8,195 bases of DNA from contig CAMWMW010000057.1 in NCBI GenBank assembly GCA_947175455.1, positions 1-8,195 on the forward strand, in the 5' to 3' direction. This document shows positions 1-6,501 of the stretch, one piece after another. Position 1 is the first letter of the stretch; each line of letters begins with the position of its first letter. The stretch comes from an uncultured Porphyromonadaceae bacterium (lineage in GTDB: Bacteria > Bacteroidota > Bacteroidia > Bacteroidales > Muribaculaceae). The position numbers were made by a program, and so were the translations under genes. The notes below the pieces were generated by a model. That model saw nothing but the letters and a program-made list of their open reading frames with translations. It ran no database searches and was not told the DNA's origin.

Positions 1-941
1 GCATTAGGTTTGCAGAGCGATTCTTTACGGTAATCCCAGAAACGCGCCATTTCCGTTCCGCCCGCATACTTCCATCCGCCGTTTCCGATACGTTCGGGGT
101 CGAAATCCACGGCATAAATGAAGTCTTTGATATGCAATCCGTTGTCGGGGAAGAATTTCTTACGGTAGCCGTCACCGACCTCGAAAGGTCCGCGATTGAT
201 TATGTCATCACACCATTTGACGCACTCGTCAAGTTTCTCATTGGGTGTGGAACCGGTGACCTGGGTGATCGGATTTGTATATACTCCCCAGTTGAGATAA
301 AGCTTTACAAGCAAAGCCTCCGCCATCCACTTGTTGGGGCGACCGTATGTGTTGATATTGTTATCTTCTGTCAGATCAGGAATAGCCTCAAGCAGTTCCT
401 GCTCTATCCAGCGGGCAACATCGGCACGCGGCTGACGCACCACCGGCTCGTCTTCCTGAAACACATGGTCAAGAATCGGCACATCACCGTATACATCCAT
501 CATCCAGAATGTATAATAAGCGCGGATAGCGCGCAGAGGAGCGACAACAGCATCCTTGCCGTCGACACCTCCGTAAAGAAGTATCCTCTGGTTTGTCAAA
601 GTGATGCCGGTGAGCATGTCGCCCATCAGACCCACACCCTGCAGGTCCGGACGGAAATTATGGATAGAACCGTCGCGGAAACGTCCGCCGTCATCATATG
701 CTCCATTTCGCTGAACACCTACCGCCTCATCGCCGCTAAGAAACATCGCTTCCCAGAAGTTACGGCCGAACCACGCTTCATTACGGGTGTAGTGGTAACA
801 GTTCTCAAAATCGCTCTGCACTGCAATCGGATTATTCGGGAACTCTGTATAATTACCATATATCGGAGTGTCAAGATCCGTACATGAAGACATTCCTGCC
901 ATCACGCCACCCAACATCAAGACTTTTATATAAGATTTCAT
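1..941 (-). CDS. SusD/RagB-like outer-membrane lipoprotein, C-terminus cut by window edge
   Basis: Surface glycan-binding lipoprotein of the SusD/RagB family, which caps a SusC porin and delivers ligand to it. I read 313 codons on the minus strand from the ATG at 941-939; the frame is open to the left edge. Family members are usually about 500-600 residues, so roughly the N-terminal half is present. The start gives a short hydrophobic signal ending in a lipobox with Cys20 (MSSC), followed by TDLD. The acidic residues after the Cys fit Bacteroidetes surface-lipoprotein export. Family hallmarks are the helical stretch around 136-157 (AIRAYYTFWMMDVYGDVPIL) and the segment around 199-222 (YGRPNKWMAEALLVKLYLNW), both typical of the SusD TPR-like core. 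It lies 35 bp downstream of the SusC gene with no terminator between them, so the two are almost certainly co-transcribed. Ligand cannot be inferred. Family call is strong; only completeness and specificity are unknown. Confidence 0.95.
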   Translation of the reverse strand, partial: MKSYIKVLMLGGVMAGMSSCTDLDTPIYGNYTEFPNNPIAVQSDFENCYHYTRNEAWFGRNFWEAMFLSGDEAVGVQRNGAYDDGGRFRDGSIHNFRPDLQGVGLMGDMLTGITLTNQRILLYGGVDGKDAVVAPLRAIRAYYTFWMMDVYGDVPILDHVFQEDEPVVRQPRADVARWIEQELLEAIPDLTEDNNINTYGRPNKWMAEALLVKLYLNWGVYTNPITQVTGSTPNEKLDECVKWCDDIINRGPFEVGDGYRKKFFPDNGLHIKDFIYAVDFDPERIGNGGWKYAGGTEMARFWDYRKESLCKPN

Positions 942-976
942 TTTTTCAGTTTTTTTGATATTAGCATTCAACCAGA

Positions 977-3900
977 TTAGAAATTGACATTGAGTCCCAC
1001 GAGAATCTGACGAGTACGGGGATAATGGTCATGACGAGAGTCGATACCGGGATCAAGACCGCCGAGGTTGATCTCAGGGTCACGACCTGTGTATTTCGTT
1101 ATCGTGAACACATTGTTTGCGGAAACATATACGCGGACATTATTCAACCAGCCGTTAAAACAGTTGCGGAAAGTATAGCCGAGTGTTACCGTGGCGAGTT
1201 TGAAATAGCTTCCGTCTTCAATCCAGCGGTCGGAAGGCACCTGTGAACGCTGGTCGCGCAAATCCTGAATGTCGCGGATATTCGCCAATACATTCTTACC
1301 CAATGCCACGTTGCCCACATAGCTGAAATACTCGCGAGGTTCGTTATATATCTTCTGTCCGAACACTCCGGTGAAGAAAAGATTGAGATCCCAGTTCTTC
1401 CATGTCAGGTTATTGTTCCAGCCCATTGTCAGTTTAGGCTGCGCGTTGCCTACAATCACACGGTCTTTGGAGGTCGGATTTGTAGTTGTCACAGGGTTGC
1501 CGTTTTCGTCTACAATCAGCTCGCCATAGGTGTCGGCAGCAGTCTTGTCGTAGGTATAGAATAGCGACTGACCGTTCTCGTCATATCCCGCCCATTTGAA
1601 AGTGAAGAAAGTGCCTATAGGCTGACCTTCGATGATTCTGCCGATTGAATAAGTCTCGGCAGACGAACAGTCGGGCATGTTGGGATTATAGCGGTCAAGA
1701 ATACCGGCATTGAATCCGGCTCCGGGATTCGAGATGCTTATGATCTTGTTCTGGTTGTGTGAGAAATTGAGAGACGTGCTCCATGTGAACGGTCCCTGCA
1801 CAGGCACGGCATTGATCGAGATCTCGACACCCCTGTTGCGCATACGGCCCACATTTGCGGTCAGCTTGTCGAAAGGATAAAGGGTCTTAGGCACGGAATA
1901 GTCCCATATCATATCCTTTGTATCCTTGTTGTAATATTCGACAGTACCGTTGATGCGACCATTCAGGAACGAGAAATCAAGACCGAGGTTGAGCATTGTC
2001 GTTGTTTCCCATTTGAGATTGTCGTTCTGGTTACGCGCTATGTTTATATATTTATATTCATTTACCTCGCCTGTCTCAGGATCTATATACTGAAATCTGT
2101 CATCACTTGCGGCATAATAGAGTCTTGATGTAAGCGCGTTGAATCCGTTTGAGTTACCGCTCTGACCCCATCCGGCACGGAGTTTGAAATCACCGAGTTC
2201 GCCAAGAGGTCTAAGCCACTCCTCTTCGGAAAGGCGCCATGCGACAGAAGCAGAGGGGAATGTTGCCCATTTGCTGTTGGAACCGAATACGGAAGCCCCG
2301 TCGCGACGCATAGCCACCTGCAACAGATATCTGGAATCAAATGAATAATTGGCACGTGCGTAGAATGAAATCATCCTTTTTGACCATTTCACATTCGCAC
2401 CGGCAGGATTCTCAGAGAAAGAGTTTGCCGCACCGATATTATCCCACCAGAGATCGTCATTGTAGAAATTATATCCTGTAGCCCAAAATCCTTCGTTATA
2501 GTCTCCTTGTTCCCAGGAATAACCTGCCATAAGAGCGAGTTTATGCACATCCTTGAATGTCTTGTCATAGTTGGCATAAATCTCCATAAGCTTTACAATG
2601 TCTGTAGCATTGTCTCTTTTGACGTAACCGTTGTTCTGGTTTGCATCAAAGAATTCTGCGTCGCGGCTCTTATATGATTTGAAATTCCAGTTATTGTTCT
2701 GATAAGAGAAATTCGCATTCAGAAGCAAACCGTCGATGATTTTCAGCTGAGCCTTACCTGTTACCTGATATCTCTTGAGATCTTTCCTTGATGTATTCTC
2801 ATTGAGCATGGTAAGCGGGTTGTAATTCTGTGTAAACAGTTTTCCATGAGAATACCAGCTGCCGTCCTCATTGCGCACAGGCACAAGGGGAGAATAATAA
2901 TACATCGCGTTATATACTGATTTGCCGTCGGAAGCCTCACGGTCATTCACACCCCATTCATTGCGGACATTACCGTTGATGCCAACTCCCACAAGCAGTC
3001 TTTCCTTGAGAAGTTTTGTCTCAATATAAGCACGAGCGGTGAAAAGGTTGTTGCCGGCTCCCTGTATCACACCGTCACGGGCGATATAATTGACCGAAGC
3101 GTTGTAGGTAGTAGTCTTGTTTCCTCCGGAAATGGAGAGATTATGGTTATGCGCGAAACCTGTGCGCTGCACCTCGTCCTGCCAGTTGGTGTTATACCCC
3201 AGGTCATAAGCGAGAGACAGACCCATCTCCGAAGCGAGTGTTCTCAACTCGTCACCGGTCATCATCTTATGGTCGTTGGCGATGCGTTCCCAGGATACAT
3301 AACCCTGATAAGACACTCTTGCCGGACCCTCCGCTCCGCGTTTGGTGGTTACGATGATCACACCGTTGGCAGCCTTGGAACCGTAGATAGCGGTAGCCGA
3401 TGCGTCACGAAGCACATCGATACTCTCTATATCCGCCGGGGGAATAAGATTCAGATCCACTCCCGGTATACCATCTACAACATAGAGAGGCGTGGAGTCA
3501 CCCAGAGTCGAGGCGCCACGGAGGGTCAGGGAGTTGACACCGCCGTTGGGGTCGGAGTTCTGAACCACGGTGAGACCGGGCACCTTACCCTGAAGGAGCT
3601 GACCGGGGTCGGTGTAGCTGCCGACATTGAGGTCTTTGGAGTTGACAGTGGTGATGGAACCGGTAAGGTCTTTTTTCTTCATTGTTCCGTAACCGATCAC
3701 AACCACCTCGTCGAGAACCTCATTGTCTTCCTTGAGAGTGATATTGAGGTGAGAACCCTTCACCACAACCTCTTTCGACACATAACCCACGTAAGAGACA
3801 CGAATCTTCTTTCCCTGAGCCACGTTCAGCTTGAAATTGCCGTCAATGTCGGTCGAGGCGCCGACAGTAGTACCGGGCACCATGACACTGGCGCCGATCA

Positions 3901-4063
3901 GAGGTTCGCCGGCTTCATCGGTCACAGTACCTGTCACACTTGTCTGAGCATTGATTGTAAAGGATGTCATAAGGCACACCAAGACAAAGGTGAGCCATTT
4001 CCATTTTTTAGTAGCAGGGGGGGCAGTATATTTCCCGCCGCACACTTGTCCTGAATTACACAT
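977..4063 (-). CDS. SusC/RagA-family TonB-dependent outer-membrane transporter
   Basis: TonB-dependent porin of 1028 residues, a normal length for SusC/RagA, that imports a glycan or other nutrient across the outer membrane with the SusD partner encoded next. Domain order: N-terminal basic tail and hydrophobic signal segment (about 21-38) with likely signal peptidase I cleavage at INA|Q39-40; a carboxypeptidase-regulatory-like beta domain (about 42-110, GTVTDEAGEPLIGASV); a TonB-box-like stretch about 117-126 (LDEVVVIGYG); plug domain about 130-243 with the SusC signature LYVVDGIPG and the DVLRDASATAIYGSKAANG region; then a 22-strand-type barrel to the C-terminal GLNVNF, which ends in the aromatic residue expected for BAM insertion. 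The ATG at 4063-4061 is the only upstream ATG in frame: an in-frame TAA lies at 4073-4075. The 20-residue tail before the hydrophobic core is long, and a GTG at codon 7 is an alternative start. Substrate not identifiable from this window. Confidence 0.96.
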   Translation of the reverse strand: MCNSGQVCGGKYTAPPATKKWKWLTFVLVCLMTSFTINAQTSVTGTVTDEAGEPLIGASVMVPGTTVGASTDIDGNFKLNVAQGKKIRVSYVGYVSKEVVVKGSHLNITLKEDNEVLDEVVVIGYGTMKKKDLTGSITTVNSKDLNVGSYTDPGQLLQGKVPGLTVVQNSDPNGGVNSLTLRGASTLGDSTPLYVVDGIPGVDLNLIPPADIESIDVLRDASATAIYGSKAANGVIIVTTKRGAEGPARVSYQGYVSWERIANDHKMMTGDELRTLASEMGLSLAYDLGYNTNWQDEVQRTGFAHNHNLSISGGNKTTTYNASVNYIARDGVIQGAGNNLFTARAYIETKLLKERLLVGVGINGNVRNEWGVNDREASDGKSVYNAMYYYSPLVPVRNEDGSWYSHGKLFTQNYNPLTMLNENTSRKDLKRYQVTGKAQLKIIDGLLLNANFSYQNNNWNFKSYKSRDAEFFDANQNNGYVKRDNATDIVKLMEIYANYDKTFKDVHKLALMAGYSWEQGDYNEGFWATGYNFYNDDLWWDNIGAANSFSENPAGANVKWSKRMISFYARANYSFDSRYLLQVAMRRDGASVFGSNSKWATFPSASVAWRLSEEEWLRPLGELGDFKLRAGWGQSGNSNGFNALTSRLYYAASDDRFQYIDPETGEVNEYKYINIARNQNDNLKWETTTMLNLGLDFSFLNGRINGTVEYYNKDTKDMIWDYSVPKTLYPFDKLTANVGRMRNRGVEISINAVPVQGPFTWSTSLNFSHNQNKIISISNPGAGFNAGILDRYNPNMPDCSSAETYSIGRIIEGQPIGTFFTFKWAGYDENGQSLFYTYDKTAADTYGELIVDENGNPVTTTNPTSKDRVIVGNAQPKLTMGWNNNLTWKNWDLNLFFTGVFGQKIYNEPREYFSYVGNVALGKNVLANIRDIQDLRDQRSQVPSDRWIEDGSYFKLATVTLGYTFRNCFNGWLNNVRVYVSANNVFTITKYTGRDPEINLGGLDPGIDSRHDHYPRTRQILVGLNVNF

Positions 4064-4074
4064 GATGTAAGGTT

Positions 4075-4084
4075 AACTTAAGTT
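4075..4084. repeat. 10-bp palindrome AACTTAAGTT just upstream of the susC start
   Basis: This perfect palindrome lies 12-21 bp upstream of the susC ATG, in the region a ribosome would cover. Its CTTAAG core also occurs at 4130-4135 at the edge of the leader hairpin loop, so the two could pair in RNA. No function is shown. Confidence 0.3.
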
Positions 4085-4099
4085 GTTATTATGGTATTC

Positions 4100-4145
4100 T
4101 TGATAAACCGCAGATACTCAATATGTACACTTAAGGTTTTATCAA
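4100..4145 (-). promoter_or_regulatory. Possible hairpin in the susC mRNA 5' leader
   Basis: TTGATAAACC (4100-4109) and GGTTTTATCAA (4135-4145) are complementary over 10 bp with one bulged base, around a 25-nt loop. In the inferred susC leader RNA the stem would sit about 37-82 nt before the start codon. The loop begins with a UUAAGU stretch that can pair with the AACTTAAGTT palindrome at 4075-4084, just upstream of the ATG. It matches no riboswitch class I recognise, and it could equally be a DNA dyad bound by a protein. Confidence 0.35.
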
Positions 4146-4177
4146 TCTACTTTACTGCTTCTGAAAATTTGTCGCTG

Positions 4178-4185
4178 CAAATATA
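4178..4185 (-). promoter_or_regulatory. Candidate Bacteroidetes -7 box for susC/susD
   Basis: On the minus strand these bases read TATATTTG, an exact match to the Bacteroidetes -7 consensus TAnnTTTG. A start point near 4171-4174 would give a leader of roughly 108-111 nt before the susC ATG. No clean TTTG -33 element is seen at the usual spacing; a T-rich run lies there instead and overlaps the 4194-4212 inverted repeat. This could mean activator dependence. Confidence 0.5.
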
Positions 4186-4193
4186 GCAATCAT

Positions 4194-4212
4194 AAGTGTA
4201 AAAACTACACTT
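4194..4212. promoter_or_regulatory. Perfect inverted repeat (7-5-7), candidate operator of the susC promoter
   Basis: AAGTGTA (4194-4200) and TACACTT (4206-4212) are exact reverse complements around a 5-bp spacer. The repeat starts 8 bp upstream of the candidate susC -7 box and covers the -33 region, where a dimeric regulator could block or recruit polymerase. A third copy of TACACTT lies at 4126-4132, inside the leader. Operator function is inferred from symmetry and position only; short dyads arise by chance in AT-rich DNA. Confidence 0.35.
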
Positions 4213-4236
4213 TTTAAATATTTTAACACATTTTAA
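4212..4236. repeat. Three TTTTAA blocks spaced by about one helical turn
   Basis: TTTTAA occurs at 4212-4217, 4221-4226 and 4231-4236, so the blocks begin 9 and 10 bp apart. They lie just upstream of the inverted repeat relative to susC, about 40-65 bp before the inferred start point. Such helically spaced A/T blocks could bend DNA, act like an UP element, or be direct repeats for an activator. Low sequence complexity means chance is a real alternative. Confidence 0.3.
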
Positions 4237-4378
4237 CTACCGACACATAGTCATTTACTTGCTGACACACTTCGGTCATGACATTATTTTCACTAATCCT
4301 CAGACACCAAAAGACATATACATGCGGTTGATTTTACAAGGATTACCGGGCAAATTACTCAGGTTGGAGATTTTTTAT

Positions 4379-4386
4379 TAAATTTG
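4379..4386 (+). promoter_or_regulatory. Candidate Bacteroidetes -7 box for the permease-kinase-phosphatase operon
   Basis: TAAATTTG matches TAnnTTTG exactly and lies 31 bp before the permease ATG, giving a short leader of about 20-27 nt. A TTG at 4364-4366 is too close (12-bp gap) to be a standard -33 element and no better one is seen. It is the best box upstream of this four-gene unit; no second promoter is obvious inside it. Confidence 0.5.
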
Positions 4387-4417
4387 CACTTTCGAAATAA
4401 AATTAAAACCTAACAGG

Positions 4418-5617
4418 ATGAAACTTGTAAGTAAGAAGTATCTGCTTCCATTCATACTTATCACCTCCCTCTTCTTCATGTGGGGATTTGCACGTGCGAT
4501 TCTTGACGTTCTCAACAAACACTTTCAGGAATCACTGGAGATTTCCATCACACAATCCACGCTTATACAAGCCACTACATATCTCGGTTATTTCCTGATG
4601 GCTCTGCCGGCGGGTATTCTCATCACCCGTTTCGGATACAGGAGAGGTGTAGTTGCCGGTCTGCTTCTTTTCGGAATCGGCGCGCTGATGTTCATTCCCG
4701 GTTCCGCGTTGCTTTCCTTCCCGATATTTTTAGTGGCGCTTTTCGTGATTGGCTGCGGACTCGTGATGCTGGAGACATCGGCAAACCCCTATGCCGCAGA
4801 GTTAGGCGACAAGGAAACGGCGGCATCGCGCCTTAATCTGGCGCAGTCGTTCAACGGACTGGGGTGCATACTCGCACCGGTGATTGTGGGAGGTTTCCTT
4901 TTCTCAGGCGGCAGCGGCGGCGTCGAGGTGCCCTACACCATCATGGGTGTGATTGTACTTGCAGCCGCACTGATGTTTTCACGCGTCAGTCTTCCTGAAA
5001 TCTCAGACAGTGCAGAGACCGAAGCCGGTCACGCATCGGCAGACGCAGGTATTGCGGCTACAATCCGCGACTTATGGAAAAGAAAGACTTTCCGCTACGG
5101 ACTCCTCGCCCTGTTCTGTTATGAAGTGGCGGAAATATCAATAAATTCCCTTTTCATCAATTACGCCACATCAGACGGCTGGATGGACAAAGCCACGGCA
5201 TCGATGGTCCTGTCGTTCGGAGCTCTGGGGCTTTTCATGGTGGCAAGAGTAGCGGGAAGCGCGATTATGAGCCGCATAAAAGCCGAAAAGGTGCTTCTCG
5301 TATGCGCTTTGATGACCGTTGCGGGAGCCGTAGCCGTCACTCTTGATCTCGGGATGATATCGCGCGGCGGAGTTTTCGTGTGCTATGCGTTCGAGGCGAT
5401 AATGTTCCCTACAATTTTCGCAATAACAATCAGAGACGCAGGGAAGAATGTGAAGATAGCATCCTCTTTCCTTATGATGACGCCCATCGGGGGAGCCGTC
5501 GGCACCTCGCTGATGGGAATTGTAGCCGACGCCACATCCATGTCTACGGCATTCATAGTGCCCGCCGCCGGTTATCTCTTCGTATTGATTTATGCTTTAA
5601 AACTGAAAAAACAATGA
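4418..5617 (+). CDS. FucP-type major facilitator superfamily sugar/polyol permease
   Basis: Inner-membrane proton symporter of the major facilitator superfamily, FucP/GluP branch; 399 residues, slightly shorter than E. coli FucP. The chain is almost wholly hydrophobic with two six-helix halves joined by a polar loop at about 192-225. Branch signatures are LGYFLMALPAGILITRFGYRRG (54-77, conserved around the loop after helix 2), the LETSANPY motif at 118-125, RLNLAQSFNGLG at 138-149 and EAIMFPTIFAITIRDAG at 326-342. Aligning from memory, Asp30 and Glu119 correspond to the FucP residues Asp46 and Glu135 implicated in proton coupling, so an active symporter is likely. The start ATG at 4418 is preceded by AACAGG. 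It is first in the operon and its TGA overlaps the kinase ATG. The substrate is not fixed by sequence: fucose or hexoses are the family norm, but the context suggests the dephosphorylated product of the downstream phosphatases. Confidence 0.93.
   Translation: MKLVSKKYLLPFILITSLFFMWGFARAILDVLNKHFQESLEISITQSTLIQATTYLGYFLMALPAGILITRFGYRRGVVAGLLLFGIGALMFIPGSALLSFPIFLVALFVIGCGLVMLETSANPYAAELGDKETAASRLNLAQSFNGLGCILAPVIVGGFLFSGGSGGVEVPYTIMGVIVLAAALMFSRVSLPEISDSAETEAGHASADAGIAATIRDLWKRKTFRYGLLALFCYEVAEISINSLFINYATSDGWMDKATASMVLSFGALGLFMVARVAGSAIMSRIKAEKVLLVCALMTVAGAVAVTLDLGMISRGGVFVCYAFEAIMFPTIFAITIRDAGKNVKIASSFLMMTPIGGAVGTSLMGIVADATSMSTAFIVPAAGYLFVLIYALKLKKQ
5614..5617 (+). promoter_or_regulatory. 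ATGA stop/start overlap, permease to kinase
   Basis: The kinase ATG (5614-5616) and the permease TGA (5615-5617) share bases, a typical translational-coupling arrangement. It decides the kinase start: the frame is open upstream to about 5380, but that stretch is the permease gene in another frame, whereas residues from 5614 begin directly with the PfkB fold (MKNICCIGHITLD). Confidence 0.85.
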
Positions 5618-6501
5618 AAAATATATGCTGCATCGGGCATATCACGCTCGACAAGGTAATAACACCGCGTTTTGAGGCGCATATGCCCGGCGGAACAGCT
5701 TTTTACTTCGCCAAGGCTCTCAAGAATTTCGACCACACAGGTTTCACCCTCGTCACCTCCCTCGGAGAATCGGAGATGGGGGTCGTGGAGGAACTCCGTT
5801 CCGAAGGAATTGACGTGCGGGTGATTCCCAGCCGCAAATCCGTATATTTTGAAAACAAATATGGCGAAGACATGAACAACCGGACCCAGCGGGTACTTGC
5901 CAAAGCGGATCCCTTCACCGCCGAAAACCTCCGCGATGTGAACGCCGACATCTATCACCTCGGCACACTCCTTGCAGACGATTTCGACCTTGACACCATC
6001 AAGGCGCTCGCCGCCAAGGGAACTGTGGCGGTGGATGTGCAGGGGTATCTCCGCAAAGTCACGGGAGAGGACGTCGTGCATGTCGATTATGACAAGAAGC
6101 GGGAGGCAATGCCATACATCTCCATTCTGAAAGCCAACGAAAAGGAGATGGAAGTGCTTACAGGCACGACAGACCCGCGCCGCGCCGCCATAATCCTTTC
6201 CGACTGGGGATGCCGCGAGGTGCTTCTTACTTTGGGCGACAAAGGCTCGCTCATCTACACGGAAGGAGTCTTTCACGAGATTCCCGCGTTGCCGCCTGCC
6301 GACCTCGTGGACGCCACAGGCTGCGGCGACACCTACATGGCAGGGTATCTCTACAAGAGAAGCCGGGGTGCCTCCTATCAGGAAGCCGGCACTTTCGCAG
6401 CCGCCATGTGCACGCTGAAGCTCCAGAACAAAGGTCCCTTCAGCGGAACCGAAGAGGATGTCGAACGACTCATACGCAACTCCATAAAAAACTCACAATG
6501 A
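5614..6501 (+). CDS. PfkB/ribokinase-family kinase, possibly inositol- or sugar-specific
   Basis: Cytoplasmic ATP-dependent kinase of the PfkB family, 295 residues, which is normal length. Visible elements in order: N-terminal strand CCIGHITLD (5-13); substrate-site Gly pair in PGGTAF (25-30); lid segment with SVYFENKY (76-83) and RTQRV (90-94); DVQGYLRKV (141-149); the N-x-x-E magnesium motif in KANEKE (173-178); TLGDKGSLIY (206-215); and the C-terminal signature DATGCGDTYMAGYLY (233-247) with anion hole and catalytic base Asp239. All catalytic residues are present, so an active enzyme is expected. The VDVQGYLR stretch, the ILKANEKE stretch and the RTQRV region resemble, in my recollection, plant myo-inositol kinase more than ribokinase or fructokinase, but I cannot align them here. 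Other options are a sugar or nucleoside kinase. Position between permease and phosphatases, with ATGA overlaps on both sides, implies that it phosphorylates the imported product. Confidence 0.9.
   Translation: MKNICCIGHITLDKVITPRFEAHMPGGTAFYFAKALKNFDHTGFTLVTSLGESEMGVVEELRSEGIDVRVIPSRKSVYFENKYGEDMNNRTQRVLAKADPFTAENLRDVNADIYHLGTLLADDFDLDTIKALAAKGTVAVDVQGYLRKVTGEDVVHVDYDKKREAMPYISILKANEKEMEVLTGTTDPRRAAIILSDWGCREVLLTLGDKGSLIYTEGVFHEIPALPPADLVDATGCGDTYMAGYLYKRSRGASYQEAGTFAAAMCTLKLQNKGPFSGTEEDVERLIRNSIKNSQ
6498..6501 (+). promoter_or_regulatory. ATGA stop/start overlap, kinase to phosphatase
   Basis: The phosphatase ATG (6498-6500) overlaps the kinase TGA (6499-6501). Starting here gives an immediate signal peptide (MKKLILIATAAVMM), while the open frame upstream to about 6210 is only the kinase gene read in another frame. 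This fixes the start with good confidence. Confidence 0.85.

Larger units (their letters stand above)
4064..4417. other. 354-bp divergent intergenic region between susC and the permease operon
   Basis: This AT-rich stretch separates two divergent transcription units and I see no convincing gene in it. It carries a TAnnTTTG box in each direction, a 7-bp inverted repeat, three TTTTAA blocks and a possible susC leader hairpin, each listed separately. The part from about 4240 to 4360 shows only weak motifs: a TGAC/GTCA dyad at 4263-4278 and the 8-bp palindrome GTCATGAC at 4275-4282. I see no tRNA, riboswitch or insertion-sequence end. Confidence 0.8.

Noticed and set aside
132..887. 251-codon open frame on the plus strand
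   Set aside because: It lies antisense to the SusD-like gene, whose minus-strand translation has a lipobox and family motifs; the plus-strand product shows no recognisable domain.
942..976. Terminator or separate promoter between susC and susD
   Set aside because: The 35-bp gap has A/T runs but no stem-loop and no TAnnTTTG box on the minus strand, so co-transcription is simpler.
3143..4054. 303-codon open frame on the plus strand
   Set aside because: It is antisense to the SusC plug and N-terminal domain, which is unmistakable; the His/Thr-rich product is a typical shadow translation.
4263..4282. TGAC/GTCA dyad and GTCATGAC palindrome as an operator
   Set aside because: Arms of only four bases and an isolated 8-bp palindrome far from either candidate promoter are within chance expectation.
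5380..5613. Upstream extension of the kinase frame
   Set aside because: This part overlaps the permease gene in another frame and encodes a low-complexity Arg-rich stretch; the PfkB fold begins exactly at the ATG at 5614.
5590..6276. 228-codon open frame on the minus strand
   Set aside because: Antisense to the kinase; Cys/His-rich product without a family signature.
6210..6497. Upstream extension of the first phosphatase frame
   Set aside because: It overlaps the kinase C-terminus in another frame, and the signal peptide starts at the ATG at 6498.
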